34,830 bases of DNA from Aquipseudomonas alcaligenes MRY13-0052 (lineage in GTDB: Bacteria > Pseudomonadota > Gammaproteobacteria > Pseudomonadales > Pseudomonadaceae). The notes beneath the pieces were generated by a model. The model ran no database searches and had not been told where the DNA came from. It was given only the letters and a program-made list of their open reading frames with translations. Position 1 is the stretch's first letter. Each line of letters starts with the position of its first letter. The translations under genes and the position numbers were made by a program. Of this stretch, positions 24,368-32,896 are shown one piece after another. Location of the stretch: positions 1 through 34,830 of the forward strand of contig BATO01000069.1 in NCBI GenBank assembly GCA_000474255.1, written 5' to 3'.

Positions 24368-26392
24368 ATGGCTGACCTGTTATCCATCGGACTGTCGGGC
24401 CTGCGTACCTCGCAGACGTCCCTGACGGTGACCGGACACAACATCAGCAACGTGAACACCCCCGGCTACTCGCGGCAGCAGGCGGTGCAGCAGACCAACG
24501 TCCCGCAGTTCACCGGCGGCGGCTACATCGGCTCCGGCAGCCAGGTGGTCGACGTGCGCCGGCTGGCCAGTGAATTCCTTACCTCGCAATTGCGCACTGC
24601 CACCAGCCAGAACAGTGAGCTGCAGACCTTCAAGAGCCAGATCGAACAGCTCGACGGCCTGTTGTCCAACACCACCACCGGCATCAGCCCGGCGTTGAAG
24701 AGCTTCTTCACCTCGCTGCAGACCGCGTCCCAGGACCCATCCTCGGTGGCCGCACGCGAGGCGGTGCTGTCCCAGGCCAAGGGGCTGGAAGACGCTTTCA
24801 ACACGCTCTACGACCAGCTGGACAAGCAGAACAGCCAGATCAACGACCAGCTCGGCGCGCTGACCACTCAGGTCAATTCCCTGGCGGCCAACGTGGCCAA
24901 CTACAACGATGCCATCGCCAAGGCCCGCGCCAGTGGCGCCGAGCCCAACGACCTGCTGGACGCCCGCGAAGAAACCATCCGCCAGATTTCCGAGATGATC
25001 GGGGTCAAGACCCTGGAGCAGAACGACGGCAGCGTCAGCCTCTTCGTCGGCACCGGCCAGCCCCTGGTGGTGGGCAACACCGCCTCCACGCTGCGCGCCA
25101 AGCCCGGTGTCGACGACCCGTCGCGCTACCAGATCGACCTGGTCACCGGCGGTGTGTCGCAAACCATCACCACGCAGATTTCCGGCGGCGAGATGGGCGG
25201 CCTATTGGCCTACCGCGATACCACGCTGGACCAGTCGTACAACAGCCTTGGCCAGTTGGCGATCACCATCTCCGACACCATCAACAAGCAGCTGGGGCAG
25301 GGCCTGGACTCCGCCGGTCGCGCCGGCAGCCCACTATTTGGCAACATCAACGACCCCCAGGACGCCTCGCTGCGGGTGCTGTCGAACGTCAACAACACCG
25401 GCACCGCCAGCGCGGCGCTGAACATCACCGATACCAGCAAGCTGGGCACCAGCGACTACCGACTGGATTACGACGGCACCAACTTCACCGCCACGCGCCT
25501 GTCCGACAACGCGCCGATGACTGTCTCGGTGACCGGTACCGGGCCGTACACACTGAGCTTCGCCGATGCGGCGGGCAACAGTCAGGGCTTCCAGGTGCAG
25601 ATGAGCACCCTGCCGGCGGCCAACGATCGTTTCACCCTGCAGCCGACCCGGCGCGGCGCCACGGATTTCGAGAGCACGCTGAAGTCGTCCGACCAGCTGG
25701 CCTTCTCCGGCTCGGCGCGGGCCCAGGCGACGACCAACAACCGGGGCACGGGCACCATCGGCCAGCCCGGGCTGGTCAGCGGGCCGTCGCCCATCGACAT
25801 CACCGACCTGCAGGACCTGTTCGGCGCCAACGGCATTTCGCTGACCTTCGATGCCGCCACCAACACCCTCAACGGTACCCTGCCGGCCGGCGCGACCCTG
25901 AGCTACGTCTCGCCTTCGACCACCGCGCTGACCCCGGGGCAGACCAACACCCTGCGGCTGAACTACACCGACCCGTCGACCAACAACAGCTACACCTACG
26001 AATTCACCATGGGTGGCACGCCGCAGAGCGGCGACAGCTTCAACCTGGCGTTCAACAACAAGGGCACCGGTGATAACCGCAACGCCCTGGCCCTGGTCGG
26101 CCTGCAGACCAAGCCGGTGGTCGGCAACGGCACCACCGGCGCCACCTACACCGACGCCTACAGCGGGCTCGTCGAGCGGGTCGGTTCGCTGACCGCCCAG
26201 GTGCGGGTCAATGCCGATGCCGGCGAAGCGGTGCTGAAGCAGGCGCAGGAGAACCGCGACTCGCTCTCGGGCGTGAACCTGGACGAAGAGGCGGCGAGCC
26301 TGATCCAGTTCCAGCAGTACTACAATGCCAACGCTCAGGTCATTCAAGTTGCGCGCGCGTTGTTCGATACATTGATCGGCGCCTTCAACTAA
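24368..26392 (+). CDS. flgK: Hook-filament junction protein FlgK (HAP1)
   Basis: The 674-residue product has the N-terminal rod/hook-type helix (LLSIGLSGLRTSQTSLTVTGHNISNVNTPGYSRQQAVQQTN), the FlgK stretch LASEFLTSQLRTATSQNSELQTFKSQIEQLDGLL, a large Thr/Ser/Asn/Gly-rich exposed part (about 330-590), and the C-terminal helix GVNLDEEAASLIQFQQYYNANAQVIQVARALFDTLIGAFN. It is the first junction protein between hook and filament and a client of FlgN. The length is near that of other Pseudomonas FlgK. GATGAG precedes the ATG. flgL follows after 13 bases. Confidence 0.96.
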   Translation: MADLLSIGLSGLRTSQTSLTVTGHNISNVNTPGYSRQQAVQQTNVPQFTGGGYIGSGSQVVDVRRLASEFLTSQLRTATSQNSELQTFKSQIEQLDGLLSNTTTGISPALKSFFTSLQTASQDPSSVAAREAVLSQAKGLEDAFNTLYDQLDKQNSQINDQLGALTTQVNSLAANVANYNDAIAKARASGAEPNDLLDAREETIRQISEMIGVKTLEQNDGSVSLFVGTGQPLVVGNTASTLRAKPGVDDPSRYQIDLVTGGVSQTITTQISGGEMGGLLAYRDTTLDQSYNSLGQLAITISDTINKQLGQGLDSAGRAGSPLFGNINDPQDASLRVLSNVNNTGTASAALNITDTSKLGTSDYRLDYDGTNFTATRLSDNAPMTVSVTGTGPYTLSFADAAGNSQGFQVQMSTLPAANDRFTLQPTRRGATDFESTLKSSDQLAFSGSARAQATTNNRGTGTIGQPGLVSGPSPIDITDLQDLFGANGISLTFDAATNTLNGTLPAGATLSYVSPSTTALTPGQTNTLRLNYTDPSTNNSYTYEFTMGGTPQSGDSFNLAFNNKGTGDNRNALALVGLQTKPVVGNGTTGATYTDAYSGLVERVGSLTAQVRVNADAGEAVLKQAQENRDSLSGVNLDEEAASLIQFQQYYNANAQVIQVARALFDTLIGAFN

Positions 26393-26405
26393 AGGCTGAT
26401 GTGAA

Positions 26406-27710
26406 ATGAGAATCTCGACTATCCAGGCTTTCAACAACCAGGTCGCGGGCTTGCAGAAGAACTACGGGAACGTGACCCGGACCCAGGAACAGATCAGTAC
26501 CGGCAAGCGCATCCTTACGCCTGCCGACGATCCGGTGGCCTCGGTGCGCCTGCTGCAATTGAGCCAGGAAGAGGCGCTCAACGGCCAGTACAAGTCCAAC
26601 ATCACCGCCGCGAAGAACAGCTTGAACTCCGAAGAGAGCATCCTCACTTCCGTCGGCAACGTGATGCAGCGCATCCGCGAGATTGCCGTGGAGGCGGGCG
26701 ACGGCGCCCTGGACGCCACCGACAAGGCCTCCCTGGGCACCGAGTTGCAACAGCGTGAAGACGAGCTGATGAGCCTGCTCAACAGCAAGGACGCCAGCGG
26801 CAAGTACCTGTTCTCCGGCTCCCAGGCCGACACCCAGCCTTTCGTGCGCAACGCCGATGGCACCTACAGCTACCAGGGCGACGAAGGCCGCCGCGAAGTT
26901 CAGGTAGCGAGTAGCACCTTCCTGGCCCTGGGCGACAACGGCAAGGACCTGTTCGAGAACGTGTTCAACGCCAACCGCGTGACCACCTCGAAGGGGGCGA
27001 CCGGCACCGGCAGCACCGCGAGCATTTCCCAGGGCCTGGTGATCGACAAGACCGACTACGACACCGTGTTCCCCGCCAGCAACCCGCCTGCGGCGACCGA
27101 TGCCATCGGCATCCACTTCCTCGATTCCCAGCGCTACGTGGTCTACGACCCGGCCACCCTGCCGGTCGGCTATGACTGGAACACCTACAACCCCGCCACG
27201 CCGCCCGCCGGGCAGCTGGCCACCGGGGCCCTGGACACCAACTCGCAGACCTCCGACTTCATCACCTATGGGGGGGTGAAGGTGCAGATCGACGGCACTC
27301 CCGTCGCCGGTGACGACTTCTCCGTCAACCGCAAGCCGGACGCCGAGAAGCGCAGCCTGCTCAACGTGGTGTCCGACCTGCGCAAGGCGCTGCAGTCCTC
27401 CGCGGACACCCCCGAGGGCAACCGCCAGATCCGCGACGCCGTGGCAGTGGCCACTTCCAACCTCGACGCGGTCAACACCAAGGTGCTGGGCGTGCAGGGT
27501 TCGGTGGGTGCGCGCCTCAACACCCTGGACACCACCGAGGGCTTCGTCGATGACGTGAGCCTGGTGAACAAGTCGGTGCAATCCTCCCTCGAGGACCTCG
27601 ACTACGCCGAGGCCCTGTCGCGCCTGACCATGCAGTCCACCATCCTCCAGGCGGCACAGCAGAGTTACGTGAAGATCAGCGGCCTGAGCCTGTTCAACTT
27701 CCTCAACTGA
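26406..27710 (+). CDS. flgL: Hook-filament junction protein FlgL (HAP3)
   Basis: The 434-residue product has the flagellin-like N-terminus (RISTIQAFNNQVAGLQKNYGNVTRTQEQISTGKRILTPADDPVASVRLLQLSQEE) and C-terminus (SLVNKSVQSSLEDLDYAEALSRLTMQSTILQAAQQSYVKISGLSLFNFLN), with a variable middle. It is the second junction protein, next to the filament, and a client of FlgN. It ends the flgF-L unit. A GC hairpin without T's (about 27716-27740) follows, then a new sigma-54 promoter for the sugar operon. The start ATG has weak ribosome-site sequence and is probably reached by coupling from flgK. Confidence 0.96.
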   Translation: MRISTIQAFNNQVAGLQKNYGNVTRTQEQISTGKRILTPADDPVASVRLLQLSQEEALNGQYKSNITAAKNSLNSEESILTSVGNVMQRIREIAVEAGDGALDATDKASLGTELQQREDELMSLLNSKDASGKYLFSGSQADTQPFVRNADGTYSYQGDEGRREVQVASSTFLALGDNGKDLFENVFNANRVTTSKGATGTGSTASISQGLVIDKTDYDTVFPASNPPAATDAIGIHFLDSQRYVVYDPATLPVGYDWNTYNPATPPAGQLATGALDTNSQTSDFITYGGVKVQIDGTPVAGDDFSVNRKPDAEKRSLLNVVSDLRKALQSSADTPEGNRQIRDAVAVATSNLDAVNTKVLGVQGSVGARLNTLDTTEGFVDDVSLVNKSVQSSLEDLDYAEALSRLTMQSTILQAAQQSYVKISGLSLFNFLN

Positions 27711-27715
27711 CCCCG

Positions 27716-27740
27716 CCACCGCGCGCCAGGCGCGTGGTGG
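27716..27740. other. GC hairpin after flgL
   Basis: CCACCGCGCG and CGCGTGGTGG pair with one mismatch just after the flgL stop. No T-run follows, so it may be a weak or Rho-assisted end of the flgF-L transcript. Confidence 0.35.
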
Positions 27741-27788
27741 CCCGCCGTCGCTTGACCCCTTGCCGACCCGCCTTGCATTTCAACGGGT

Positions 27789-27804
27789 TGGCACCATGCT
27801 TGCT
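27789..27804 (+). promoter_or_regulatory. Sigma-54 promoter of the pseudaminic-acid operon
   Basis: TGGCACCATGCTTGCT has perfect -24 and -12 elements with correct spacing. The predicted start is near 27815, leaving a leader of about 90 bases before pseB. This links the sugar operon to flagellar-type RpoN control. Confidence 0.9.
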
Positions 27805-27905
27805 TTGGGTCTCGACATCAAAAGCGAGTGCCATAAAACTGTCGGCAATAAAGGCAGCGCGCTCATCCGGCGCAGGGCCGGCTGACATGGGCAGGGGAGA
27901 GCAGC

Positions 27906-28901
27906 ATGTTCGATGGCAAGTCCGTTTTCGTTTCCGGGGGCACCGGCTCGTTCGGTCGCGCGTTCATCCGCACCCTGCTGGCGAACTACCAGCCCAAGCG
28001 GGTGGTGGTGTTCTCCCGCGATGAGCTCAAGCAGTACGAGATGCAGCAGGAGTTCAACGCCCCCTGCATGCGCTATTTCCTGGGTGACGTCCGCGACGCC
28101 GAGCGCTTGCAGCAGGCCATGCGCGGCATCGACCTGGTGGTCCACGCCGCCGCCCTGAAGCAGGTGCCGGCCGCCGAATACAACCCCACCGAATGCATCC
28201 GCACCAACGTCAGCGGTGCCGAGAACATCATCAACGCCGCCCTGGCCAACGGCGTGCAGAAGGTGGTGGCGCTGTCCACCGACAAGGCCTCCAGTCCGGT
28301 CAATCTCTACGGCGCCACCAAGCTGCTGAGCGACAAGCTGTTCGTCGCCGCCAACAACATCACCGGTGACCACCAGACCCGATTCGCCGTGGTGCGCTAC
28401 GGCAACGTGGTCGGCTCGCGCGGCTCGGTGCTGCCGTTCTTCCGCCGCCTGCTCGCCGATGGCGCCCGCGAGCTGCCCATCACCGACCCGCGCATGACCC
28501 GCTTCTGGATCACCCTCGACGAGGGCGTCGACTTCGTCCTGCGCAGCTTCGAGCGTATGCACGGTGGCGAGCTGTTCGTGCCGAAGATCCCCTCCGCGCG
28601 CATCACCGACATGGCAGAGGCCCTGGCGCCCGGCATGCCGCACAAGCTGGTGGGCATCCGTCCCGGCGAGAAGCTGCACGAAATGATGATCTCCCGCGAT
28701 GACAGCACCCACACCTTCGAATTCGACCGGCACTTCGTCATCGCCCCGTCGATCACCTTCAACACCGAATACGACTACACCCGTGATGGCCTGGGTGGCC
28801 AGGGCGTGGCGGTGGAAGAGGGCTTCGAATACGTCTCCGACAGCAACCCCCACTACCTGAGCGTGCCCGAGCTGCGCCAGTTGGCGGACACCTGGGCCTG
28901 A
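27906..28901 (+). CDS. pseB: UDP-GlcNAc 4,6-dehydratase (inverting) PseB
   Basis: The 331-residue product is a short-chain-dehydrogenase-type nucleotide-sugar enzyme. The NADP-binding loop GGTGSFG is at 11-17, the active-site Thr125-Asp126-Lys127 in STDKASSP, and Tyr135-x-x-x-Lys139 in LYGATK. The Thr-Asp-Lys set marks the inverting 4,6-dehydratases (PseB/FlaA1) that remove water from UDP-GlcNAc and invert C5, the first step to pseudaminic acid. The length matches FlaA1. GGGGAGAGCAGC lies before the ATG. It is the first gene of a tightly packed operon, and pseC starts two bases after its stop. Confidence 0.96.
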   Translation: MFDGKSVFVSGGTGSFGRAFIRTLLANYQPKRVVVFSRDELKQYEMQQEFNAPCMRYFLGDVRDAERLQQAMRGIDLVVHAAALKQVPAAEYNPTECIRTNVSGAENIINAALANGVQKVVALSTDKASSPVNLYGATKLLSDKLFVAANNITGDHQTRFAVVRYGNVVGSRGSVLPFFRRLLADGARELPITDPRMTRFWITLDEGVDFVLRSFERMHGGELFVPKIPSARITDMAEALAPGMPHKLVGIRPGEKLHEMMISRDDSTHTFEFDRHFVIAPSITFNTEYDYTRDGLGGQGVAVEEGFEYVSDSNPHYLSVPELRQLADTWA

Positions 28902-28903
28902 CC

Positions 28904-30061
28904 ATGATCCCCTACGGTCGACAGAACATCTCCCAGGCGGACATCGACGCGGTGGTGGACACCCTGCGCTCCGACTGGCTCACCCAGGGGCCGGCGATCG
29001 AGCGCTTCGAGCAGGCCGTCGCCCAGCGCTGCCAGGCCGCCCAGGGCGTGGCCGTGAGCAATGCCACCGCCGCGCTGCACATTGCCTGTCTGGCCCTCGA
29101 CCTGGGGCCGGGCGACCGGCTCTGGACCAGCCCCAACACCTTCGTCGCCAGCGCCAACTGCGGCCTGTACTGCGGCGCGCAGGTGGACTTCGTCGACATC
29201 GACCCGGCCACGCTCAACCTCGACGTCGGGCAACTGGAAGCCCGGCTGGAGAGCGCCGAGCGCGACGGCACCCTGCCCAAGGTGGTCATTCCCGTGGCCT
29301 TCGCCGGGCAGAGCTGCGACATGGCGCGCATCGGCGAGCTGGCGCGGCGCTACGGCTTCCGCGTGATCGAGGATGCCTCCCACGCCATCGGCGCCAGCTA
29401 TGGCGGTCGGCCGGTGGGCTGCTGCGAGCATGCCGATATCACCGTGTTCAGCTTCCACCCGGTGAAGATCATCACCACGGCGGAGGGCGGCCTGCTCACC
29501 ACCAACGACCCGCAACTGGCTGAGCGCCTGCGTCGCCTGCGCAGCCACGGCATCACCCGCGACCCGGCCGCGATGACCGGCCCCAGCGAAGGCCCCTGGT
29601 ACTACCAGCAGCTGGAACTGGGCTTCAACTACCGCATGACCGACCTGCAGGCCGCCCTCGGCCTGTCCCAGTTGCAGCGCCTGGATGCCTTCGTCGCCCG
29701 CCGCCGGCAACTGGTGGCCCGTTATGGCGAGCGGCTGGCCGGCTTGCCCCTGGGCCTGCCGCAGCTGCAGGCGGGCGCCGAACCGGCCTGGCACCTGTAC
29801 CCGGTGCGCCTGCGCCTGGAGCGTCTGCAACGTAGCCACCGTGAGATATTCGAAGCCCTGCGCGGCGCCGGTATCGGCGTCAACCTGCACTACATCCCGG
29901 TGCACCTGCAGCCCTATTACCAGCAGTTGGGCTTCGCCCCGGGCAACTTCCCCGAGGCCGAGCGCTACTACGCCGAAGCCCTGAGCCTGCCGCTGTTCCC
30001 CGACCTGACCGACGACCAGCAGGACCAGGTGGCGAGCACTCTCGCCAGCGTCCTGCAGTGA
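28904..30061 (+). CDS. pseC: UDP-4-amino-sugar transaminase PseC
   Basis: The 385-residue product is a DegT/DnrJ/EryC1-type PLP aminotransferase. The PLP-binding lysine is Lys188 in FSFHPVKIITTAEGGLL, and the cofactor aspartate is Asp157 in VIEDASHAIGASY. Other marks are SNATAALHIACLALDLGPGD and LGFNYRMTDLQAALGLSQL. It adds an amino group at C4 of the PseB product using glutamate. The start PYGRQNISQADIDAVVDTLRSDWLTQGP is typical for PseC. Only two bases separate it from pseB, so translation is likely coupled. Confidence 0.96.
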   Translation: MIPYGRQNISQADIDAVVDTLRSDWLTQGPAIERFEQAVAQRCQAAQGVAVSNATAALHIACLALDLGPGDRLWTSPNTFVASANCGLYCGAQVDFVDIDPATLNLDVGQLEARLESAERDGTLPKVVIPVAFAGQSCDMARIGELARRYGFRVIEDASHAIGASYGGRPVGCCEHADITVFSFHPVKIITTAEGGLLTTNDPQLAERLRRLRSHGITRDPAAMTGPSEGPWYYQQLELGFNYRMTDLQAALGLSQLQRLDAFVARRRQLVARYGERLAGLPLGLPQLQAGAEPAWHLYPVRLRLERLQRSHREIFEALRGAGIGVNLHYIPVHLQPYYQQLGFAPGNFPEAERYYAEALSLPLFPDLTDDQQDQVASTLASVLQ

Positions 30062-30073
30062 CTGGAGAAACCC

Positions 30074-30694
30074 GTGCGTGAGCTGACCGAGCAAGAACGA
30101 TTCTGGCAGGGCGAGTTCGGCGACCAGTACGTCGAGCGCAACGACGGCGAGGTGCCCGTAGCCAGCGCGACGTCCTTCTTCGCCCAGGCCCTGCGCCGGG
30201 CGGGGCGCATCGACAGCCTGCTGGAGCTGGGCACCAACCGGGGCCTCAACCTGCGCGCGCTCAACCGGCTGTTGCCCCAGGCGACGCTGCTGGGCGTCGA
30301 GCTCAACGCCAAGGCCCGGGAGATCGCCCAGGGCCTGGGTATCGCCGAGGTGTGGCACGGCTCGTTGTTCGACTACCCGGTGCAGCAGCAGGTGGACCTG
30401 GCCTTCACCCGTGGCGTGCTCATCCACCTGTCGCCGGAACTGCTGCCCCAGGCCTATGCCAAACTCCATGAGGCCAGCCGCCGCCATGTGCTGATCGCCG
30501 AGTACTACAGCCCCTCGCCGGTGGAGATCAGCTACCGCGGCCACGCCGGCAAGCTGTTCAAGCGCGATTTCGCCGGCGAGATGCTCGACCTGTACCCCGA
30601 CCTGCAGTTGGTCGACTACGGCTTCGTCTATCGGCGCGACGTCAATTTTCCGACCGACGACATCAACTGGTTCCTTCTGGAAAAACGCCCATGA
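30074..30694 (+). CDS. Pseudaminic acid biosynthesis-associated methylase
   Basis: The 206-residue product is a SAM-dependent methyltransferase. Motif I is LLELGTNRGLNL (49-60), then LLGVELNAKA, VDLAFTRGVLIHLSPELLPQAY, and an end with YRRDVNFPTDDINWFLLEKR. It fits the family of methylases found in pseudaminic-acid gene sets of many bacteria. The acceptor is not known; it could be the sugar or a biosynthetic intermediate. The start is a GTG at 30074 after TGGAGAAA. Its last four bases overlap the pseF start (ATGA), which shows it is an integral operon member. Not an essential step of the standard six-enzyme pathway. Confidence 0.9.
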   Translation: MRELTEQERFWQGEFGDQYVERNDGEVPVASATSFFAQALRRAGRIDSLLELGTNRGLNLRALNRLLPQATLLGVELNAKAREIAQGLGIAEVWHGSLFDYPVQQQVDLAFTRGVLIHLSPELLPQAYAKLHEASRRHVLIAEYYSPSPVEISYRGHAGKLFKRDFAGEMLDLYPDLQLVDYGFVYRRDVNFPTDDINWFLLEKRP

Positions 30695-31395
30695 GCAAGG
30701 TCGCCATCATCCCCGCGCGCGGCGGCAGCAAGCGGATTCCGCGCAAGAACATCCGACCCTTCCAGGGCCAGCCGATGATCGCCTACTCCATCCGCGCGGC
30801 CCTCACCTGTGGCCTGTTCGAGCGGGTGGTGGTGAGCACCGATGATGGCGAGATCGCCGAGGTGGCCCTGGCCCTTGGGGCCGAAGTGCCCTTCCTGCGC
30901 CCGGCCTCCCTGGCCGATGACCATACCGGCACGGTCGAAGTCATCCAGCACGCCTTGCGCGAGCTGGCCGCCGCCGGCTACCACCCCGACTACGCCTGCT
31001 GCCTCTACGCCACCGCGCCCTTCGTCCTGCCGGAGAAGCTCTGCGAAGGCTTCGAACTGCTGGCATCGCGCCCGGACAAGGACTTCGCCTTCACGGTCAG
31101 TGACTACGCCGCACCGGTGCAGCGCGCCCTGCGGGTGAATGCCGATGGCGGCGTCGAATCGCTCTACCCCGAATACCAGCAGACCCGTTCCCAGGACCTG
31201 GAGCGCGCCTACCACGACGCCGGGCAGTTCTACTGGGGTCGGGCTGCCGCCTGGGCCGAAGGCAAGGTGCTGCACGGTTCGCATTCCCTGCCACTGGTGC
31301 TGCCGCGCTACCTGGTGCAGGACATCGACAGCCCCGAGGATTGGCACCGCGCCGAACTGATGTACGCCAGCCTCCTGCTGGAGGGGGACATCTGA
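30691..31395 (+). CDS. pseF: CMP-pseudaminic acid cytidylyltransferase PseF
   Basis: The 234-residue product is a CMP-nonulosonate synthetase. The nucleotide-binding start is IIPARGGSKRIPRKNIRPFQGQPMIAYSI, followed by VVVSTDDGEIAEVALALGAEVPFLRPASLADDHTGTVEVIQHAL, YACCLYATAPFV, and the end VQDIDSPEDWHRAELMY. It activates the finished sugar with CTP for glycosyl transfer. The ATGA overlap with the methylase and the one-base gap to the next gene show tight coupling. Family length is normal. Confidence 0.95.
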   Translation: MSKVAIIPARGGSKRIPRKNIRPFQGQPMIAYSIRAALTCGLFERVVVSTDDGEIAEVALALGAEVPFLRPASLADDHTGTVEVIQHALRELAAAGYHPDYACCLYATAPFVLPEKLCEGFELLASRPDKDFAFTVSDYAAPVQRALRVNADGGVESLYPEYQQTRSQDLERAYHDAGQFYWGRAAAWAEGKVLHGSHSLPLVLPRYLVQDIDSPEDWHRAELMYASLLLEGDI

Positions 31396-31396
31396 G

Positions 31397-32896
31397 ATGC
31401 GCGTGCTGATCCGCGCGGATGCGTCGCTGCGTATCGGTTTCGGGCATGTCATGCGCTGCCTGACCCTGGCGGACGCCCTGCGCGATAACGGCTGCGAGGT
31501 GTTGTTCGCCTGCGCTGCCGAGCCCGGCAATGCCCTGCAGCTGATCGCCGACAGGGGGTTCTCCACCTGCGCGCTGCCGGGGGGCGACCTGCGGCAGAGC
31601 GCGGAGGCGCCCTTGCCCTGGGCGGCGGATATTGCCGCGCTATGGGCTGCGCTGGACGGTGCCGGAACCTTCGACTGGTGCATCGTCGATCATTACGGGC
31701 TGGGGGCCGACTGGCAGCGTGCGGTCCGTGCACGGGCGCGCCAGGTGATGGTCATCGATGACCTCGCCAACCGCGACCACGATGCCGACCTGCTGCTGGA
31801 CCAGAACCTCACCGCCTCGAACCGGGCCTATGCCGGGCGCCTGCCCGCGCCGTGCCAATCGCTGTTGGGGACGCGCTTCGCCCTGTTGCGCCCTGAGTTC
31901 TTCGGTGGGCCCATCGAACTGGCCGGCGAGGCACGCCGGGTCGTGGTGAGTTTCGGTGGCGTCGATCCCACCAAGGAGACGCTCAAGGCCATGGAGGCAT
32001 TGCAGGGATTGCCGGCGCTGGAGGTGGATTTCGTCGCCGGGGCTGCCAACCCGGCCTGGGACGAGCTCGTCTCGCGTTGCGAGGGCCAGCCGAACTGGCG
32101 GCTGCACCGTCACCTGAATGATTTCGCCGAGCTGCTGCGGCGCGCCGACCTGTGCATCGGCGCGGGCGGGGCGACCAGTTGGGAGCGTGCCGTACTCGGC
32201 ATCCCGACCCTGTGCATCGCCCTGGCCGAGAACCAGCGGCCCAATGCCGAGGCCCTGGCCGAGGCGGGTGCCCATCTCTACCTGGGCGAGTCCTCCGCTG
32301 TAACGGCCGCTGACCTGCGCGCCGCCGTGCAGGTGCTGGCCGGCAACCTCGGCTTGCGCCGCAGCCTCGCCGCGCGCTCACGCGCCCTGGTGGACGGCAT
32401 GGGCGTGGGGCGAGTGCTCTGCGCCCTGTTGGCTCCGGCGCTGACGCTGCGCCCGGCATCCCTCGCCGATGCACGGCTGCTGTTCGAGGGGCGCAATGCC
32501 GAGTCGGTGCGCCAGGCCTCGCTCAGCCGCGAGCCGGTGTCCTGGGAGGGGCATCTGCACTGGCTGGAGGGCGTGCTGGCATCCGAGCGGCGTTGGCTGC
32601 TGGTGGCCGAACTGGCGGACGGCCCGGTCGGCGTGCTGCGCTATGACCGCCTGGAGTCGCGCCCCGACACCGCGGAGGTGTCCATCTACCTGCTCCCCGG
32701 CCGCGCAGGCGTCGGCTGGGGCCACCACCTGCTGGCCGCTGGCGAGAAGGCCCTGCGTGCGCACTGGCCCGACCTCGGGGTTGTCGAGGCGCAGGTGCGT
32801 CCCGACAATGCCGCCTCCCTGGCGCTGTTCGCTCGCGCCGGGTACCAGCAGGAACACTGTCTTTTCCGTCGACCCTTGCCGGGAGAAAACCCATGA
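31397..32896 (+). CDS. pseG: PseG-PseH fusion: UDP-sugar hydrolase plus N-acetyltransferase
   Basis: The 499-residue product joins two pathway enzymes. Residues 1-340 form a GT-B-like PseG, with the catalytic His17 region (RIGFGHVMRCLTLADAL), IVDHYGLGADW, VSFGGVDPTKETLKAME, and the nucleotide-binding GAGGATSWERAVLGIPTLCIALAENQRPNA. Residues about 350-495 form a GNAT acetyltransferase (LTLRPASLADARLLFEGRN, acetyl-CoA loop GRAGVGWGHHLL, VRPDNAASLALFARAGYQ), the expected PseH. PseH acetylates the 4-amino sugar and PseG removes UDP, so the fusion joins consecutive steps. No separate pseH is seen in the operon. The ATG has GAGGGGGACATCTGAG upstream. The reading frame is continuous with no sign of an error. 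Confidence 0.93.
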   Translation: MRVLIRADASLRIGFGHVMRCLTLADALRDNGCEVLFACAAEPGNALQLIADRGFSTCALPGGDLRQSAEAPLPWAADIAALWAALDGAGTFDWCIVDHYGLGADWQRAVRARARQVMVIDDLANRDHDADLLLDQNLTASNRAYAGRLPAPCQSLLGTRFALLRPEFFGGPIELAGEARRVVVSFGGVDPTKETLKAMEALQGLPALEVDFVAGAANPAWDELVSRCEGQPNWRLHRHLNDFAELLRRADLCIGAGGATSWERAVLGIPTLCIALAENQRPNAEALAEAGAHLYLGESSAVTAADLRAAVQVLAGNLGLRRSLAARSRALVDGMGVGRVLCALLAPALTLRPASLADARLLFEGRNAESVRQASLSREPVSWEGHLHWLEGVLASERRWLLVAELADGPVGVLRYDRLESRPDTAEVSIYLLPGRAGVGWGHHLLAAGEKALRAHWPDLGVVEAQVRPDNAASLALFARAGYQQEHCLFRRPLPGENP

